Source: Rhodocyclaceae bacterium (GTDB lineage: Bacteria > Pseudomonadota > Gammaproteobacteria > Burkholderiales > Usitatibacteraceae). From it: a stretch of DNA of 64,000 nt. The stretch is taken from contig JADCJC010000003.1 in NCBI GenBank assembly GCA_020247395.1, positions 62,001 to 126,000 of the forward strand. Direction: 5' to 3'. The translations under genes and the position numbers were made by a program. Below the pieces are notes generated by a model that saw nothing but the letters and a program-made list of their open reading frames with translations, made no database searches and was not told where the DNA came from. Below are positions 27,450 through 36,000 of this stretch, one piece after another. Numbering within the stretch: the stretch's first letter is position 1; each line of letters starts with the position of its first letter.

Positions 27450-27914
27450 TTGGGAAACGTGGTGGCCGCAAAGCGGCGCTCGGTTATCGCCGCCATCTGC
27501 GCTGTGTTTGGAAGCCTCGCGGCGGTCGCGGAAACAATGCCAGTGGTGGTAGACGATGGCATCCCCGCGCCGTTGTCGGCACTGGTTGGCGATGCCGCGC
27601 GCGGCAAAGCCATCGTCGCAAGCCGCCAGCAGGGATTTTGTACGCTCTGCCACCAAATACCAAACGATGTCGCCGCGTCTGCCGTGTTTCAAGGCAACCT
27701 CGCGCCGTCGATTGCCGGTGCAGGCAGCCGCTGGAGCGCCGCTCAACTACGGCTGCGCATGGTCGACAGTCGCCGGCTGAACCCCAACAGCATCATGCCC
27801 GCCTACCATCGAACCGAAGGACTAACACGCGTCGGCATCGCATGGCGAACAAAGCCGATCCTCGATGCTCAGCAAATCGAAGATGTGGTTGCTTTCCTGG
27901 TCACACTGAAATGA
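27450..27914 (+). CDS. soxX: Sulfur-oxidation cytochrome c SoxX
   Basis: Monoheme cytochrome of 154 residues that pairs with SoxA to couple sulfur compounds to the SoxYZ carrier in the periplasm. It has a signal peptide (to about residue 28), heme motif CTLCH (64-68) and the distal methionine in NSIMPAY (Met116), all SoxX hallmarks. The start is TTG 27450 with GAAGG upstream, or GTG 27459/27462; none is an ATG. It follows iorB by 2 bases, and soxY begins 7 bases after it. The unbroken packing links the molybdenum hydroxylase to the sox genes. Confidence 0.88.
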   Translation: MGNVVAAKRRSVIAAICAVFGSLAAVAETMPVVVDDGIPAPLSALVGDAARGKAIVASRQQGFCTLCHQIPNDVAASAVFQGNLAPSIAGAGSRWSAAQLRLRMVDSRRLNPNSIMPAYHRTEGLTRVGIAWRTKPILDAQQIEDVVAFLVTLK

Positions 27915-27921
27915 GAACGTA

Positions 27922-28374
27922 ATGACGACGCGACGCCATTTTCTGACACAGCTATCCTCGCTCGGCGCATCCGCATGGTGGGTGCCGACAGATGCGGCTA
28001 TAGCTGAAGTTGACCCTCTCATAACGCGCAGCCGCGCCTATGCCGGCGGCGGACAAATTCGCGAAGGTAAGGTGACACTCGAAATTGCGCCACTGGTCGA
28101 CAACGGCAATAGCGTGCCGATCACCGTTTCGGTGCAAAGCCCGATGACGGCAACCGACCGCGTAGTGGGCATCGCCATCTTCAACGAAAAAAATCCGCAG
28201 CCCGAGGTTGCCGAATTCACGCTAGGCCCGCGTGCGGGACATGCAAAGATCGCAACCCGTATTCGCCTCGCCACCACCCAACGCCTTCTAGCCGTCGCCA
28301 AGATGGCCGACGGCAGCTGCTGGACACATACGGTTGAAGTGGTTGTCACGCTCGCCGCGTGTTTGGAAGATTGA
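27922..28374 (+). CDS. soxY: Sulfur carrier protein SoxY with altered C-terminal arm
   Basis: SoxY carries sulfur intermediates on a C-terminal cysteine arm, in complex with SoxZ. The 150-residue product has a Tat-like signal (TTRRHFLTQLSSLGASA) and the SoxY immunoglobulin-like domain (VDNGNSVPITVSVQSPM, RVVGIAIFNEKNPQPEVA). The usual ending is GGCGG; here it is TLAACLED, keeping the cysteine but with alanines before it and leucine and two acidic residues after. The arm is therefore stiffer and more charged. It is a paralogue type of SoxY rather than a truncation, since the length is normal. Confidence 0.85.
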   Translation: MTTRRHFLTQLSSLGASAWWVPTDAAIAEVDPLITRSRAYAGGGQIREGKVTLEIAPLVDNGNSVPITVSVQSPMTATDRVVGIAIFNEKNPQPEVAEFTLGPRAGHAKIATRIRLATTQRLLAVAKMADGSCWTHTVEVVVTLAACLED

Positions 28375-28407
28375 AAAGACCGTCAAGGCACCTTCAAGGC
28401 AAACCAT

Positions 28408-28749
28408 ATGGCGCGCAACATATTGACCGTACCCACCACTGCAAAACTTGGCGAGATCATCGAGCTTCGCGCGTTGATTCAACACCCGATGGAAACAGGA
28501 TATCGGCGATCAAGTGCAGGTGTCATGCTGGAACGCGACCTGATCCGTAACTTCAGCTGTCACTTTCTTGAGACCGGCAAAACCGGCGAGGGTGAGCTGG
28601 TATTCGCCGCCAAGCTGTTTGCTGCGGTCTCGGCGAACCCCTACCTATCCTTCCACACGACCGCATTTGCCAGCGGCACATTTTTGTTTGTTTGGTCGGG
28701 TGACAACGGTTTCACGCAGACTGAGCGTGCGGCCATCATGCTTCGATAG
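28408..28749 (+). CDS. soxZ: Sulfur carrier partner SoxZ
   Basis: SoxZ, 113 residues, forms a heterodimer with SoxY. It shows the family opening AKLGEIIELRALIQHPMETGYR and the ending GTFLFVWSGDNGFTQTE. No signal peptide is present, as expected because SoxZ is exported together with SoxY. The gene starts 33 bases after soxY and is followed within about 10 bases by soxA. Confidence 0.92.
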   Translation: MARNILTVPTTAKLGEIIELRALIQHPMETGYRRSSAGVMLERDLIRNFSCHFLETGKTGEGELVFAAKLFAAVSANPYLSFHTTAFASGTFLFVWSGDNGFTQTERAAIMLR

Positions 28750-28759
28750 GATTGTCGTC

Positions 28760-29545
28760 GTGACCAACGTTCGAAACATGCTGTACGCTGGGTTTGCACT
28801 CGCTACCGCACTACCAACCATCGCCGTTGCCCAATCGCCGACCGACCCTCGGAAGTCGGGGTACGCGTTTATGGCACCGTCAACGCAGGCACTACAAGAC
28901 GACGATAGCCAAAACCCGGCGATGCTGTGGGTGAAAGATGGCGAGGCTGCGTGGCAGCGTACCGACGGCGCGGCAAATAAATCCTGCGCGAGTTGTCACG
29001 GTGATGCAAAAACAAAAATGCGCGGCGTTGCCACGCGATTTCCCGCGTATTCCAGCTCACTGGGTCGCGTAATCAATTTGCAGCAACAAATCAACTTATG
29101 TCGGACGGTTCAACAAAGGGCAGCTTCACTGCCGTTGGAACACCAAATCCTGCTTGCAATGGAAAGCTATGTTGCGACGCAATCGCGCGGATTGCCAATC
29201 ACACCGACCGCCAACAAAAAACTTGGCGATGCCCAGAAAAAGGGGGGGGCGCTTTTTGCCCAGCGCATTGGTCAGATGGATCTCAGCTGTCAGGATTGCC
29301 ATAACAACCAAGTGGGCCGTTCATTGGCGGGGAATCTGATTCCGCAGGCGCATCCGACGGGCTACCCACTATATCGTTTGGAATGGCAGGTCGTTGGCGG
29401 ACTCCAGCGCAGAATACGCAACTGTATGGCGGGCGTACGCGCCGAGCCATACGCCTACGGTAGCGACGAAATGGTGGCGCTTGAAGCCTATCTCGGCAAG
29501 CGCGCCGCCGGCATGAAACTGGAGACGCCAGGGGTACGGCCCTGA
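28760..29545 (+). CDS. soxA: Sulfur-oxidation diheme cytochrome SoxA
   Basis: SoxA joins sulfur compounds to the SoxY cysteine. The 261-residue protein has a signal peptide (to about AVAQ) and two heme motifs, CASCH (76-80) and CQDCH (177-181). The conserved RNCM cysteine (about 222), which carries the active-site persulfide ligand, and the following VRAEP are intact. Start GTG 28760 sits 10 bases after the soxZ stop with AGGA upstream; ATG 28778 is an alternative. The frame continues far upstream across soxZ but without meaning. It is the last gene of the iorAB-soxXYZA run; the next gene converges from the other strand. Confidence 0.9.
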   Translation: MTNVRNMLYAGFALATALPTIAVAQSPTDPRKSGYAFMAPSTQALQDDDSQNPAMLWVKDGEAAWQRTDGAANKSCASCHGDAKTKMRGVATRFPAYSSSLGRVINLQQQINLCRTVQQRAASLPLEHQILLAMESYVATQSRGLPITPTANKKLGDAQKKGGALFAQRIGQMDLSCQDCHNNQVGRSLAGNLIPQAHPTGYPLYRLEWQVVGGLQRRIRNCMAGVRAEPYAYGSDEMVALEAYLGKRAAGMKLETPGVRP

Positions 29546-29582
29546 CTCAATTTTGCGCAGTTTTTGCCACCCCAGCTCCCCG

Positions 29583-31931
29583 CTAATGCAAAGGATATGC
29601 CGAATATCCTGCTGGTAGCGAACCCGCGTTCGCTATAACGGTAGGGGCAGCGTCACCCAGATTCATTAGCCATAACACGATGCTTCCATCCGGCCGGAGC
29701 CATGCCACGTCAAGGAGCCCATTGCCATCGAAATCACCAGACGCTAGGTACCGCCATCCCTGCCCAATGTTGCCCAAAGACTTCACGGTCTGCGACACAA
29801 AGCGGCTCCCACCGGGCGTACAAGACGCGTTTGGATCATCGGGTGCCCCTCCATATGTCGGCAAATCCACGCCCACCGCATTGAGCATAAATAGCGTTAC
29901 GTCATTCTGCGCCCCGAGGACAAGCACATCCCCGCGACGGTTTCCGGAAAAGTCGCCGAACCGCAATGCTGTACCACCCGTCGGCAGAGAGCCTGCGGAA
30001 AGATTTGCACACGTGCGGTTGGGCGTCGCCATCAGCGCACGCATAGCGTTCGTCGGGCTGACGTACAGCATGTCGTCCGCACCGTCACCATTCAAATCTG
30101 CCGCGCCAAGTAGCGTCCAGTCGAGTGGCGCGCCGCCGCGCTTTCTGACTTGTGTCACGCTGGCACCGTCGGTAAACCAAACGTACGATACCCCGGTATC
30201 GTCGATATTGCCGCTGTTTCCCGTGAAGCGCCACACCAAATCGCCCTTGCCATCTCCATCTAGGTCTCCGACGGCGTCCACACGCCAGAGCGTCCGCACC
30301 TGGCGCAGAGTGATGGCGGACGACGATTGGAAGTCTGGCCACACGACCACATCTCCGCGATCACCTTGTGTAAGGTTGAGCATCGGCAGATCTGACTTGC
30401 CATTACCTTGCATATCAAAGGAACCGAGTGGTCTCATGCCATTTGGTAGACTGGTCAAGGCGCTCCATTGCAGTTGATTGTTTAGCAATCGGCCTGCTTG
30501 AATTTGGTTCTGCGCATTGCTGACCACGAGCGCAGATTTACCCGCGCCGTCCAGATCGTTGGCAGCGCGGCGGGACAGCGCCTTGAACGGTGTCCGGTTG
30601 TAAAACACCCGATACTGCAAATAACCCTCAAACGCCGTCACCTCAACGAGATCGGGGCGCCCATCTTCGTCCACGTCAATGACCTCGACAGACGCCATCT
30701 GGCTGGAAAGTGTCGTGCTTGCGACCGCCTTGTACCGCCCACGTCCATCATTGAGCCATATGATGTCGGCGGACTCGCCGTTGTAACCTAAGTCGGTCAC
30801 CAAAACTATATCGATGGCACCGTCTCCGTTTAAATCCGCCATGCGGATAAATCTGTTCCATCCGCCCGATGACTTAGATGAATTCCCCATCAGGCGCGAG
30901 CCTGTTTCGTCGCGAAAAGTACCGTCGCCGTTGTTGATGAGAATTTGCAGGTAGCGCCCCGAGTAAAAAGGCTCGGCTTGCGTACCGCAAAGGATGAGAT
31001 CAATTTTTCCATCACCATTGACATCGTGCGCGACAATATCCATCGTATTCTGGTTTGAACCAAACACACTTGGTGGAAGTTTGATCTCAGTGCGTTTCGT
31101 AAAATCGCCAGTTCCGTCGTTAAGCAAAACTATATTGTCAGCATTACCGCCATCATGATCGGTGCCAAGAACCAGATCGGGGAATCCGTCTGCATTCACA
31201 TCGATTAACAGGCTTGAAACAAACTTACGTCCGAGCGTGAGCATTGCTGCGGGAAGATTGTTGGTTCTTTGGCTAAACGTCCCATCACCGCGCCCCATCA
31301 GGAAATAGGGCGGTACCCGCGCTTGCCCAAATACCTGGCCAACGTAGATATCGACAAAGCCATCGCCGTTAATGTCAGCAGCGGTAGTGGAGTGCGAAAA
31401 ATCCACATCTGTGGGCAGAATTATGGATCGATCTTCAAACGTGCCGTCCGGTCGCGAGATCATCAACACATTGCGCTCGCCCTCAAACGGACTAGTGTCC
31501 CAGCCGTGCGCCGCAACAAAAATATCCGGTCTACCGTCGCCGTTAAAGTCGGCAGTTATCACTTCGCGCGGATGAATGCGCTGCGGGATCGCGCCGTTTC
31601 CGAAGAGCTGCCGGGTCACATCGTTTAGGCCGCCGTTATTCGCTCTTAACACTCTGAGCGGCATGTTGGTTTTTGGTGTCGGGGGAAAGGTGCCGGCGCC
31701 TATGAGCAGATCTGATTTCCCATTTCGGCGAAGGTCAGCGGTAAAGCTTGTAAACGCGCCTGACCCATTTACCAGCGGTGTGCCTGGTATTGTGTCGAGC
31801 CTGATGTATTGGCCTACTTGGAAGGTAAGCGCCGGATTTTCAGCATGTGCTGCGATGAGAAAGTTCGACAGGCTAACTACCGCGCTAATAGCCGTCGTTT
31901 GCAGCATCGTTGCAAAACATCGAATACGCAT
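29583..31931 (-). CDS. Secreted FG-GAP/VCBS repeat protein
   Basis: A 782-residue exported protein. Residues 1-30 form a signal peptide (cut after AHA). The rest is built of repeated FG-GAP units with the calcium-binding loop DxNxDGxxD: examples are DFNGDGRPDIF, DINGDGFVDIY, DVNADGFPDLV, DVNGDGKIDLI, DLNGDGAIDIV, DLDGDGKGDLVW, DLNGDGADDML and DFDGNGLLDVAW, at least ten in all. They should fold as beta-propellers binding calcium. No enzyme domain or sorting signal is visible, so adhesion or carbohydrate contact is only a guess. It converges with soxA; upstream is an AT-rich region shared with the divergent regulator. Confidence 0.82.
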   Translation of the reverse strand: MRIRCFATMLQTTAISAVVSLSNFLIAAHAENPALTFQVGQYIRLDTIPGTPLVNGSGAFTSFTADLRRNGKSDLLIGAGTFPPTPKTNMPLRVLRANNGGLNDVTRQLFGNGAIPQRIHPREVITADFNGDGRPDIFVAAHGWDTSPFEGERNVLMISRPDGTFEDRSIILPTDVDFSHSTTAADINGDGFVDIYVGQVFGQARVPPYFLMGRGDGTFSQRTNNLPAAMLTLGRKFVSSLLIDVNADGFPDLVLGTDHDGGNADNIVLLNDGTGDFTKRTEIKLPPSVFGSNQNTMDIVAHDVNGDGKIDLILCGTQAEPFYSGRYLQILINNGDGTFRDETGSRLMGNSSKSSGGWNRFIRMADLNGDGAIDIVLVTDLGYNGESADIIWLNDGRGRYKAVASTTLSSQMASVEVIDVDEDGRPDLVEVTAFEGYLQYRVFYNRTPFKALSRRAANDLDGAGKSALVVSNAQNQIQAGRLLNNQLQWSALTSLPNGMRPLGSFDMQGNGKSDLPMLNLTQGDRGDVVVWPDFQSSSAITLRQVRTLWRVDAVGDLDGDGKGDLVWRFTGNSGNIDDTGVSYVWFTDGASVTQVRKRGGAPLDWTLLGAADLNGDGADDMLYVSPTNAMRALMATPNRTCANLSAGSLPTGGTALRFGDFSGNRRGDVLVLGAQNDVTLFMLNAVGVDLPTYGGAPDDPNASCTPGGSRFVSQTVKSLGNIGQGWRYLASGDFDGNGLLDVAWLRPDGSIVLWLMNLGDAAPTVIANAGSLPAGYSAYPLH

Positions 31932-32102
31932 ATTTTTTTGTTAGTTAATATAAGTGAAAATAGATATTCATATCGTACATTAATTTGAATACCTGCTCCA
32001 CCGATGCTCGTTAAGTCGATCCGCCCGGTCGGCCCACGCAAATAGCGCGCGGGTTTTGTCATTGCAAGTAAACTCTCCACCGGACTCATTTTTCTGCCCT
32101 GC

Positions 32103-32798
32103 ATGTCCCCGAAGCACATTTTTGTCGTCGACGACGACGACGTTACCGCAGCGATTCTGTCCGGTCATCTGACCAAAGAGGGCTATCGGGTAACGCGTCT
32201 GGCGGACGGCAACACGTTAATCGACGACGTTCAGCGCGAACAACCCGACGCGATCATCCTTGATGGACGCTTGCCGAGCGCAGATGGATTCGACTTGTGT
32301 CGCGAGCTGCGTCCACGGTTTTCCGGGCCAATTTTGCTGCTCACCGCTCGCGACGACGATATCGACGAATTGCTTGGGCTTGAGCTGGGTGCGGACGACT
32401 ACCTGCGTAAACCGGCAACATCCCGCATCGTTCTCGCGCACTTGCGGGCCTGCCTGCGGCGGACGAGCGGTGCCGGACCCAACGATGGCAAAGCCAGCCT
32501 CGCTTTTGGCGATTTGCACATCAACCCAGCGGCCCGAAGTGCGACCCTCAAGGGTGAGGCGATACCGCTCACCACCGCTGAATTTGATCTGTTGTGGATG
32601 CTGGCCAGCCAATCCGGTTCCGTACTCTCACGCGAGGACATGTTTCGGCAAACTCGTGGTATTGATTACGATGGACTTGATCGATCCATCGACATGCGCA
32701 TTTCGCGTCTGCGCAAACTCATCGGCGACGATACCGAGAACCCGGTCATCATCAAAACCGTGCGCGGCAAAGGTTACTTGTTTGTCGCACCAACGTAG
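32103..32798 (+). CDS. OmpR-family response regulator
   Basis: A 231-residue two-component output regulator. The receiver has an acidic pocket (VVDDDD), phospho-acceptor Asp54 in IILDGRLPSADG, and Lys103 in YLRKPA. The C-terminal winged-helix domain (about 135-230) has the DFLLxLA-like TTAEFDLLWMLAS and RSIDMRISRLRKLI recognition helix and KTVRGKGYLF wing. RstA is the closest style. It opens the phosphorelay group that ends at 35.9 kb, though a gap of 86 bases separates it from the first Hpt-like gene. It would be the final receiver of that chain. Confidence 0.9.
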   Translation: MSPKHIFVVDDDDVTAAILSGHLTKEGYRVTRLADGNTLIDDVQREQPDAIILDGRLPSADGFDLCRELRPRFSGPILLLTARDDDIDELLGLELGADDYLRKPATSRIVLAHLRACLRRTSGAGPNDGKASLAFGDLHINPAARSATLKGEAIPLTTAEFDLLWMLASQSGSVLSREDMFRQTRGIDYDGLDRSIDMRISRLRKLIGDDTENPVIIKTVRGKGYLFVAPT

Positions 32799-32884
32799 TC
32801 AGGGCTGCGCGACGCCGCCGTGACAATCGGTGACAAAAGGGCAACACGAGGCCGACAGACGCGGCAGGCCCTCTCACTCAGAAT

Positions 32885-33361
32885 ATGTCTACTGCGGCTG
32901 ACCAACAGGTTGCTGCAAGCCTCTCCTCACCAAAGGCATTGGACATGATGAACCTACATACCGAACGGAACAGCCTCACACCCCGCAGTCACGCGGCATT
33001 TCAGCACATTGATCTTGATGAGGTCCAACATTTTGTTGACGAGCGCCCGGAAGTGTTGTTGGAGCTGCTGCGGCTCGCGTTATCTACCTGTCGCGACCAA
33101 ATTAGTTTCGTAAATCGGTGCGGTGCCACTGGTGACGCCCCGGCACAGCGATTGGCGATACACAATCTACTGAACACGTTCAATTTCTTGCGCGCCAGAA
33201 AAGCAATAACCACCGCTCGGCGAGCAGAGCGCTATGTTGCAGCATCGTATACGCCGTTGGGCCCGATGATGCTGACTGAATTGAATGCGGTTTACGATGC
33301 CGTTGAGGCGGAGTTGTCTTCGTTCCTCAGTCATCCCGGCACCATCACCCCTGCGGTATAA
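32885..33361 (+). CDS. Atypical Hpt-like phosphotransfer protein 1
   Basis: A 158-residue helical protein. Residues about 42-155 fit an Hpt four-helix bundle, with the candidate phosphohistidine His93 in LAIHNLLNTFNFLRA. Canonical Hpt domains read HxLKGxxxxxGA; here lysine and the first glycine are replaced by Leu-Asn and the second glycine by Arg, while histidine and alanine positions fit. It resembles the second Hpt-like protein at 35506 along its length. The first 40 residues are poorly conserved and probably disordered. A second ATG at 32945 may be used. The gene lies 25 bases before the histidine kinase. Confidence 0.6.
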   Translation: MSTAADQQVAASLSSPKALDMMNLHTERNSLTPRSHAAFQHIDLDEVQHFVDERPEVLLELLRLALSTCRDQISFVNRCGATGDAPAQRLAIHNLLNTFNFLRARKAITTARRAERYVAASYTPLGPMMLTELNAVYDAVEAELSSFLSHPGTITPAV

Positions 33362-33386
33362 CCACGAACCACGCTAGAGCTGCAAA

Positions 33387-35096
33387 GTGGCCACTCTTTC
33401 TCTCCCGCAAACACGCCTCATGGGCAAGTTCCGATGGAATCATCTGTCGTCGGCTCGTCGTGTGGCGCTGTCGGTAACGCTATTTGCCGGGGTGTCAGTG
33501 TTTGCCATTTGGTGCATCGCGATGCGGGAAATTGCCAGCGAACGCGCGCGCGTCATCGCCGAAGCTGCGCGAGACGCGGCACATCTTGCCAGCGCATATG
33601 AGGAGCATACGCTACGCACAATTTTGGCCGTCGACCAATCGGTACTGTTCCTAAAGCACCAGTATGAACGCCGCCACGGCACCTTCCAGCTCAGCCATTA
33701 CGTTGATTCGGGTGTCCTCGCCAAGGAAGTTCTTAATCTCTATGCGGTCGTTGACACGTCTGGTTTTGTCACTGACTCAACCCAACCATTTCCGCGCATC
33801 AATTTGTCAGACCGGGAACACATCCGAGTACACGCCACCAGCCCCAATAGCGGACTGTTCATTAGCAAGCCGGTGCTGGGTCGAGTCTCGAACAAGTGGT
33901 CCATGCAGATTACGCGCCGGCTCAACAACTCAAGCGGTGGCTTTGACGGCGTAATCGTCGCCTCGATGGACCCCTTCTACTTCACGCGTGTTTACCAAGC
34001 CTCAACCGCCGGGCGAAATAGCCTAGTCTCGCTGGTCGGGTCTGACGGGATTGTGCGGGCCCAACAGCTTGGCGACGTATCGTCCGTGGGACAGGACTTG
34101 TCGAAGTCGCGCGCGTTTCAAACGATGGTCAGCGCGGGGGCGCAGACTATCGGCACCACGACCGAACTCGACGGCAGCGAGCGCGTGGTGGCGTACCGAA
34201 AGCTGGCAAATTTACCGCTTCACTTAGTCGTTGGTCTTTCTCTTCAAGAAGTCACCGCGACGATGGAGGACTACAAACGCGCCGTGCACACCATGGCCGG
34301 GCTGACATCTGCACTGATCGTGTTGTTTTGTGGCATGTTGCTCGCAACCATCGCACGTATCGAGGAAAGTCGCCAGGCCGCCTTGCAGGCTAACGAGGCG
34401 AAGTCGCAGTATCTGGCTAACATGTCACACGAGCTACGCACGCCTCTCAGCGGCATTCTAGGATACGCTGAGCTGCTGAAAACAGACCTCAACGACCCGG
34501 AGCAACGCAAGTTTGCTATGGCCATTTACAAGAGTGGTGCGCATCTCTTGGAGCTCGTTAATACGGTCCTCGATCTTGAGAAGGTGTCATCGGGCATGAT
34601 GGAAACCCACGTCGAGCGCGAAAATCTGGCTGACTTGATTTCAGAAGTAGTGAACGGTCATCGCGCGAGTATCCGCGCCAAGGGTTTGGAGCTTCGGTTT
34701 GAACTGCGAGAAGACCTTCCCGTATACGTGTCGTGTGATCGCCTGAAACTTACCCAAGTTCTCAATAACCTGCTGCATAACGCCATCAAGTTCACCGATG
34801 CCGGGTTCATTGGTGTACGCGCCGGGCTGCGGGATGCTCCGGCTGGTCAAGAACTATTCATCGAAGTTGCCGATAGCGGTATCGGCATCCCGAAGGCGCT
34901 GCAAAGTAGAGTTTTTGAGAAGTTCGTCCAAGTCAACGGAGCTGATGGCCGGTCTCAGCAAGGTAGTGGTTTGGGCCTCGCACTGGTCAAAGAGCTCACC
35001 GCACTGATGGGCGGAAACATCACCCTGGACTCCACATCCTCCTTGGGCTCCATATTTACCGTATCGCTTCCCCTCGAACCGTTACATTCCCGTTAG
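33387..35096 (+). CDS. Cache-domain sensor histidine kinase
   Basis: Membrane sensor kinase of 569 residues. It has a first transmembrane helix (about 27-48), a large periplasmic Cache/PDC-type sensor (50-300, with RINLSDREHIRVH and FISKPVLGR typical), a second transmembrane helix (about 303-325), then HisKA with His348 in NMSHELRTPLSG and an ATPase domain (NNLLHNAIKFTD, DSGIGIP, GSGLGLALVKEL). There is no receiver in the same chain; a separate receiver follows 32 bases downstream. Cache domains of this type sense small organic acids or amino acids. The start is GTG 33387 or ATG 33420. Confidence 0.87.
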   Translation: MATLSLPQTRLMGKFRWNHLSSARRVALSVTLFAGVSVFAIWCIAMREIASERARVIAEAARDAAHLASAYEEHTLRTILAVDQSVLFLKHQYERRHGTFQLSHYVDSGVLAKEVLNLYAVVDTSGFVTDSTQPFPRINLSDREHIRVHATSPNSGLFISKPVLGRVSNKWSMQITRRLNNSSGGFDGVIVASMDPFYFTRVYQASTAGRNSLVSLVGSDGIVRAQQLGDVSSVGQDLSKSRAFQTMVSAGAQTIGTTTELDGSERVVAYRKLANLPLHLVVGLSLQEVTATMEDYKRAVHTMAGLTSALIVLFCGMLLATIARIEESRQAALQANEAKSQYLANMSHELRTPLSGILGYAELLKTDLNDPEQRKFAMAIYKSGAHLLELVNTVLDLEKVSSGMMETHVERENLADLISEVVNGHRASIRAKGLELRFELREDLPVYVSCDRLKLTQVLNNLLHNAIKFTDAGFIGVRAGLRDAPAGQELFIEVADSGIGIPKALQSRVFEKFVQVNGADGRSQQGSGLGLALVKELTALMGGNITLDSTSSLGSIFTVSLPLEPLHSR

Positions 35097-35128
35097 TCGC
35101 AACATAGGCATCCTGAAAGGCAATCAAC

Positions 35129-35506
35129 ATGAAACAAATACTAATCGTCGAAGACAACCCAATGAATGCCGATCTGGCCAGAGTAATTCTGACGCGCGCC
35201 GGTTATGGTACTGCTGTCGTCGAGCGGGCGGACTTTGCGATGGATTTTCTCGTCGGTAATGAGGTCGACGCCATCCTGAGCGATATCAGCCTTCCGGGAA
35301 TGGGCGGTAAGGAGCTATGCCGATGGCTAAATGAACACCGACCCAGCACACGTCCGAGAATGGTGGCCTACACCGCATTTGCGATGCCACACCAGCGCCA
35401 GTCCATTCTCGAAGCGGGCTTCGACGCGCTGGTGGTCAAGCCCGCCAAGCTGGAAACCATACTCGACGCGATCGATCCTGACCGTAACCCGATGGGAGAT
35501 GTATAG
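35129..35506 (+). CDS. Single-domain response regulator (receiver)
   Basis: A 125-residue stand-alone receiver with Glu-Asp pocket (IVEDN), phospho-acceptor Asp52 in ILSDISLPGMGG and Lys104 in LVVKPAK. It has no output domain, so it should pass phosphate between the kinase upstream and an Hpt protein. An AAAGGCA site precedes the ATG. The stop TAG shares its last base with the GTG start of the next Hpt-like gene, so they are co-translated. Confidence 0.88.
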   Translation: MKQILIVEDNPMNADLARVILTRAGYGTAVVERADFAMDFLVGNEVDAILSDISLPGMGGKELCRWLNEHRPSTRPRMVAYTAFAMPHQRQSILEAGFDALVVKPAKLETILDAIDPDRNPMGDV

Positions 35507-35913
35507 TGACACGGGCTAGCGTTGCGTATAAGCGGCCCTCGCAGCCGACACCGTACAACATGCTCCATCTCCAACACATCAATGTAAACGAAATCACCGC
35601 CCACGCCGGTAGAGATACCGAGGTCTTACTGGGGCTTCTGCGCCTCGCGGTTAAGGTCGGTCGTGAACAGGTCGAGAATTTGCGTGGATTCGCCGAACTT
35701 GGCGACGTTGAAGGGTGCCGCTTTGCGATCCACAGCATGCTCAATACATTTAACTTCCTACACGCACACGAGGCCGTGCGCTTAGCCACCGAGCTGGAAA
35801 CTCTGGCACACGCAACCAGCAAGCCTATTCCGGCAGCAACTGTTGAAAAACTTTTTCTCGTGTGGGACGAGGTTGAGCAAGATCTGATTAGCTTCATTCA
35901 TCTTCACAACTGA
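35506..35913 (+). CDS. Atypical Hpt-like phosphotransfer protein 2
   Basis: A 135-residue helical protein, paralogue of the one at 32885. Shared blocks are HINVNEI/HIDLDEV, EVLLGLLRLAV/EVLLELLRLAL and AIHSMLNTFNFL/AIHNLLNTFNFL. The candidate phosphohistidine is His76. Lysine and glycine of the canonical HxLKG are again Leu-Asn. The start is GTG overlapping the receiver's stop. The gene is followed by tex after 87 bases with its own promoter. Confidence 0.6.
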   Translation: MTRASVAYKRPSQPTPYNMLHLQHINVNEITAHAGRDTEVLLGLLRLAVKVGREQVENLRGFAELGDVEGCRFAIHSMLNTFNFLHAHEAVRLATELETLAHATSKPIPAATVEKLFLVWDEVEQDLISFIHLHN

Positions 35914-35953
35914 CCTCTGCGATGACCAACGCTAAAGGCTGAAGGCTGAAAAG

Positions 35954-35981
35954 TTGCGTAGAATGCGCGCTCTTGCATTAT
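35954..35981 (+). promoter_or_regulatory. Possible sigma-70 promoter of tex
   Basis: TTGCGT (35954-35959) and CATTAT (35976-35981) are separated by 16 bases and lie 20 bases before the tex ATG. Match to consensus is moderate. The short repeat GGCTGAAGGCTGAAAAG just upstream has no evident role. Confidence 0.35.
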
Positions 35982-36000
35982 GCGCACATGACTACTCTTC

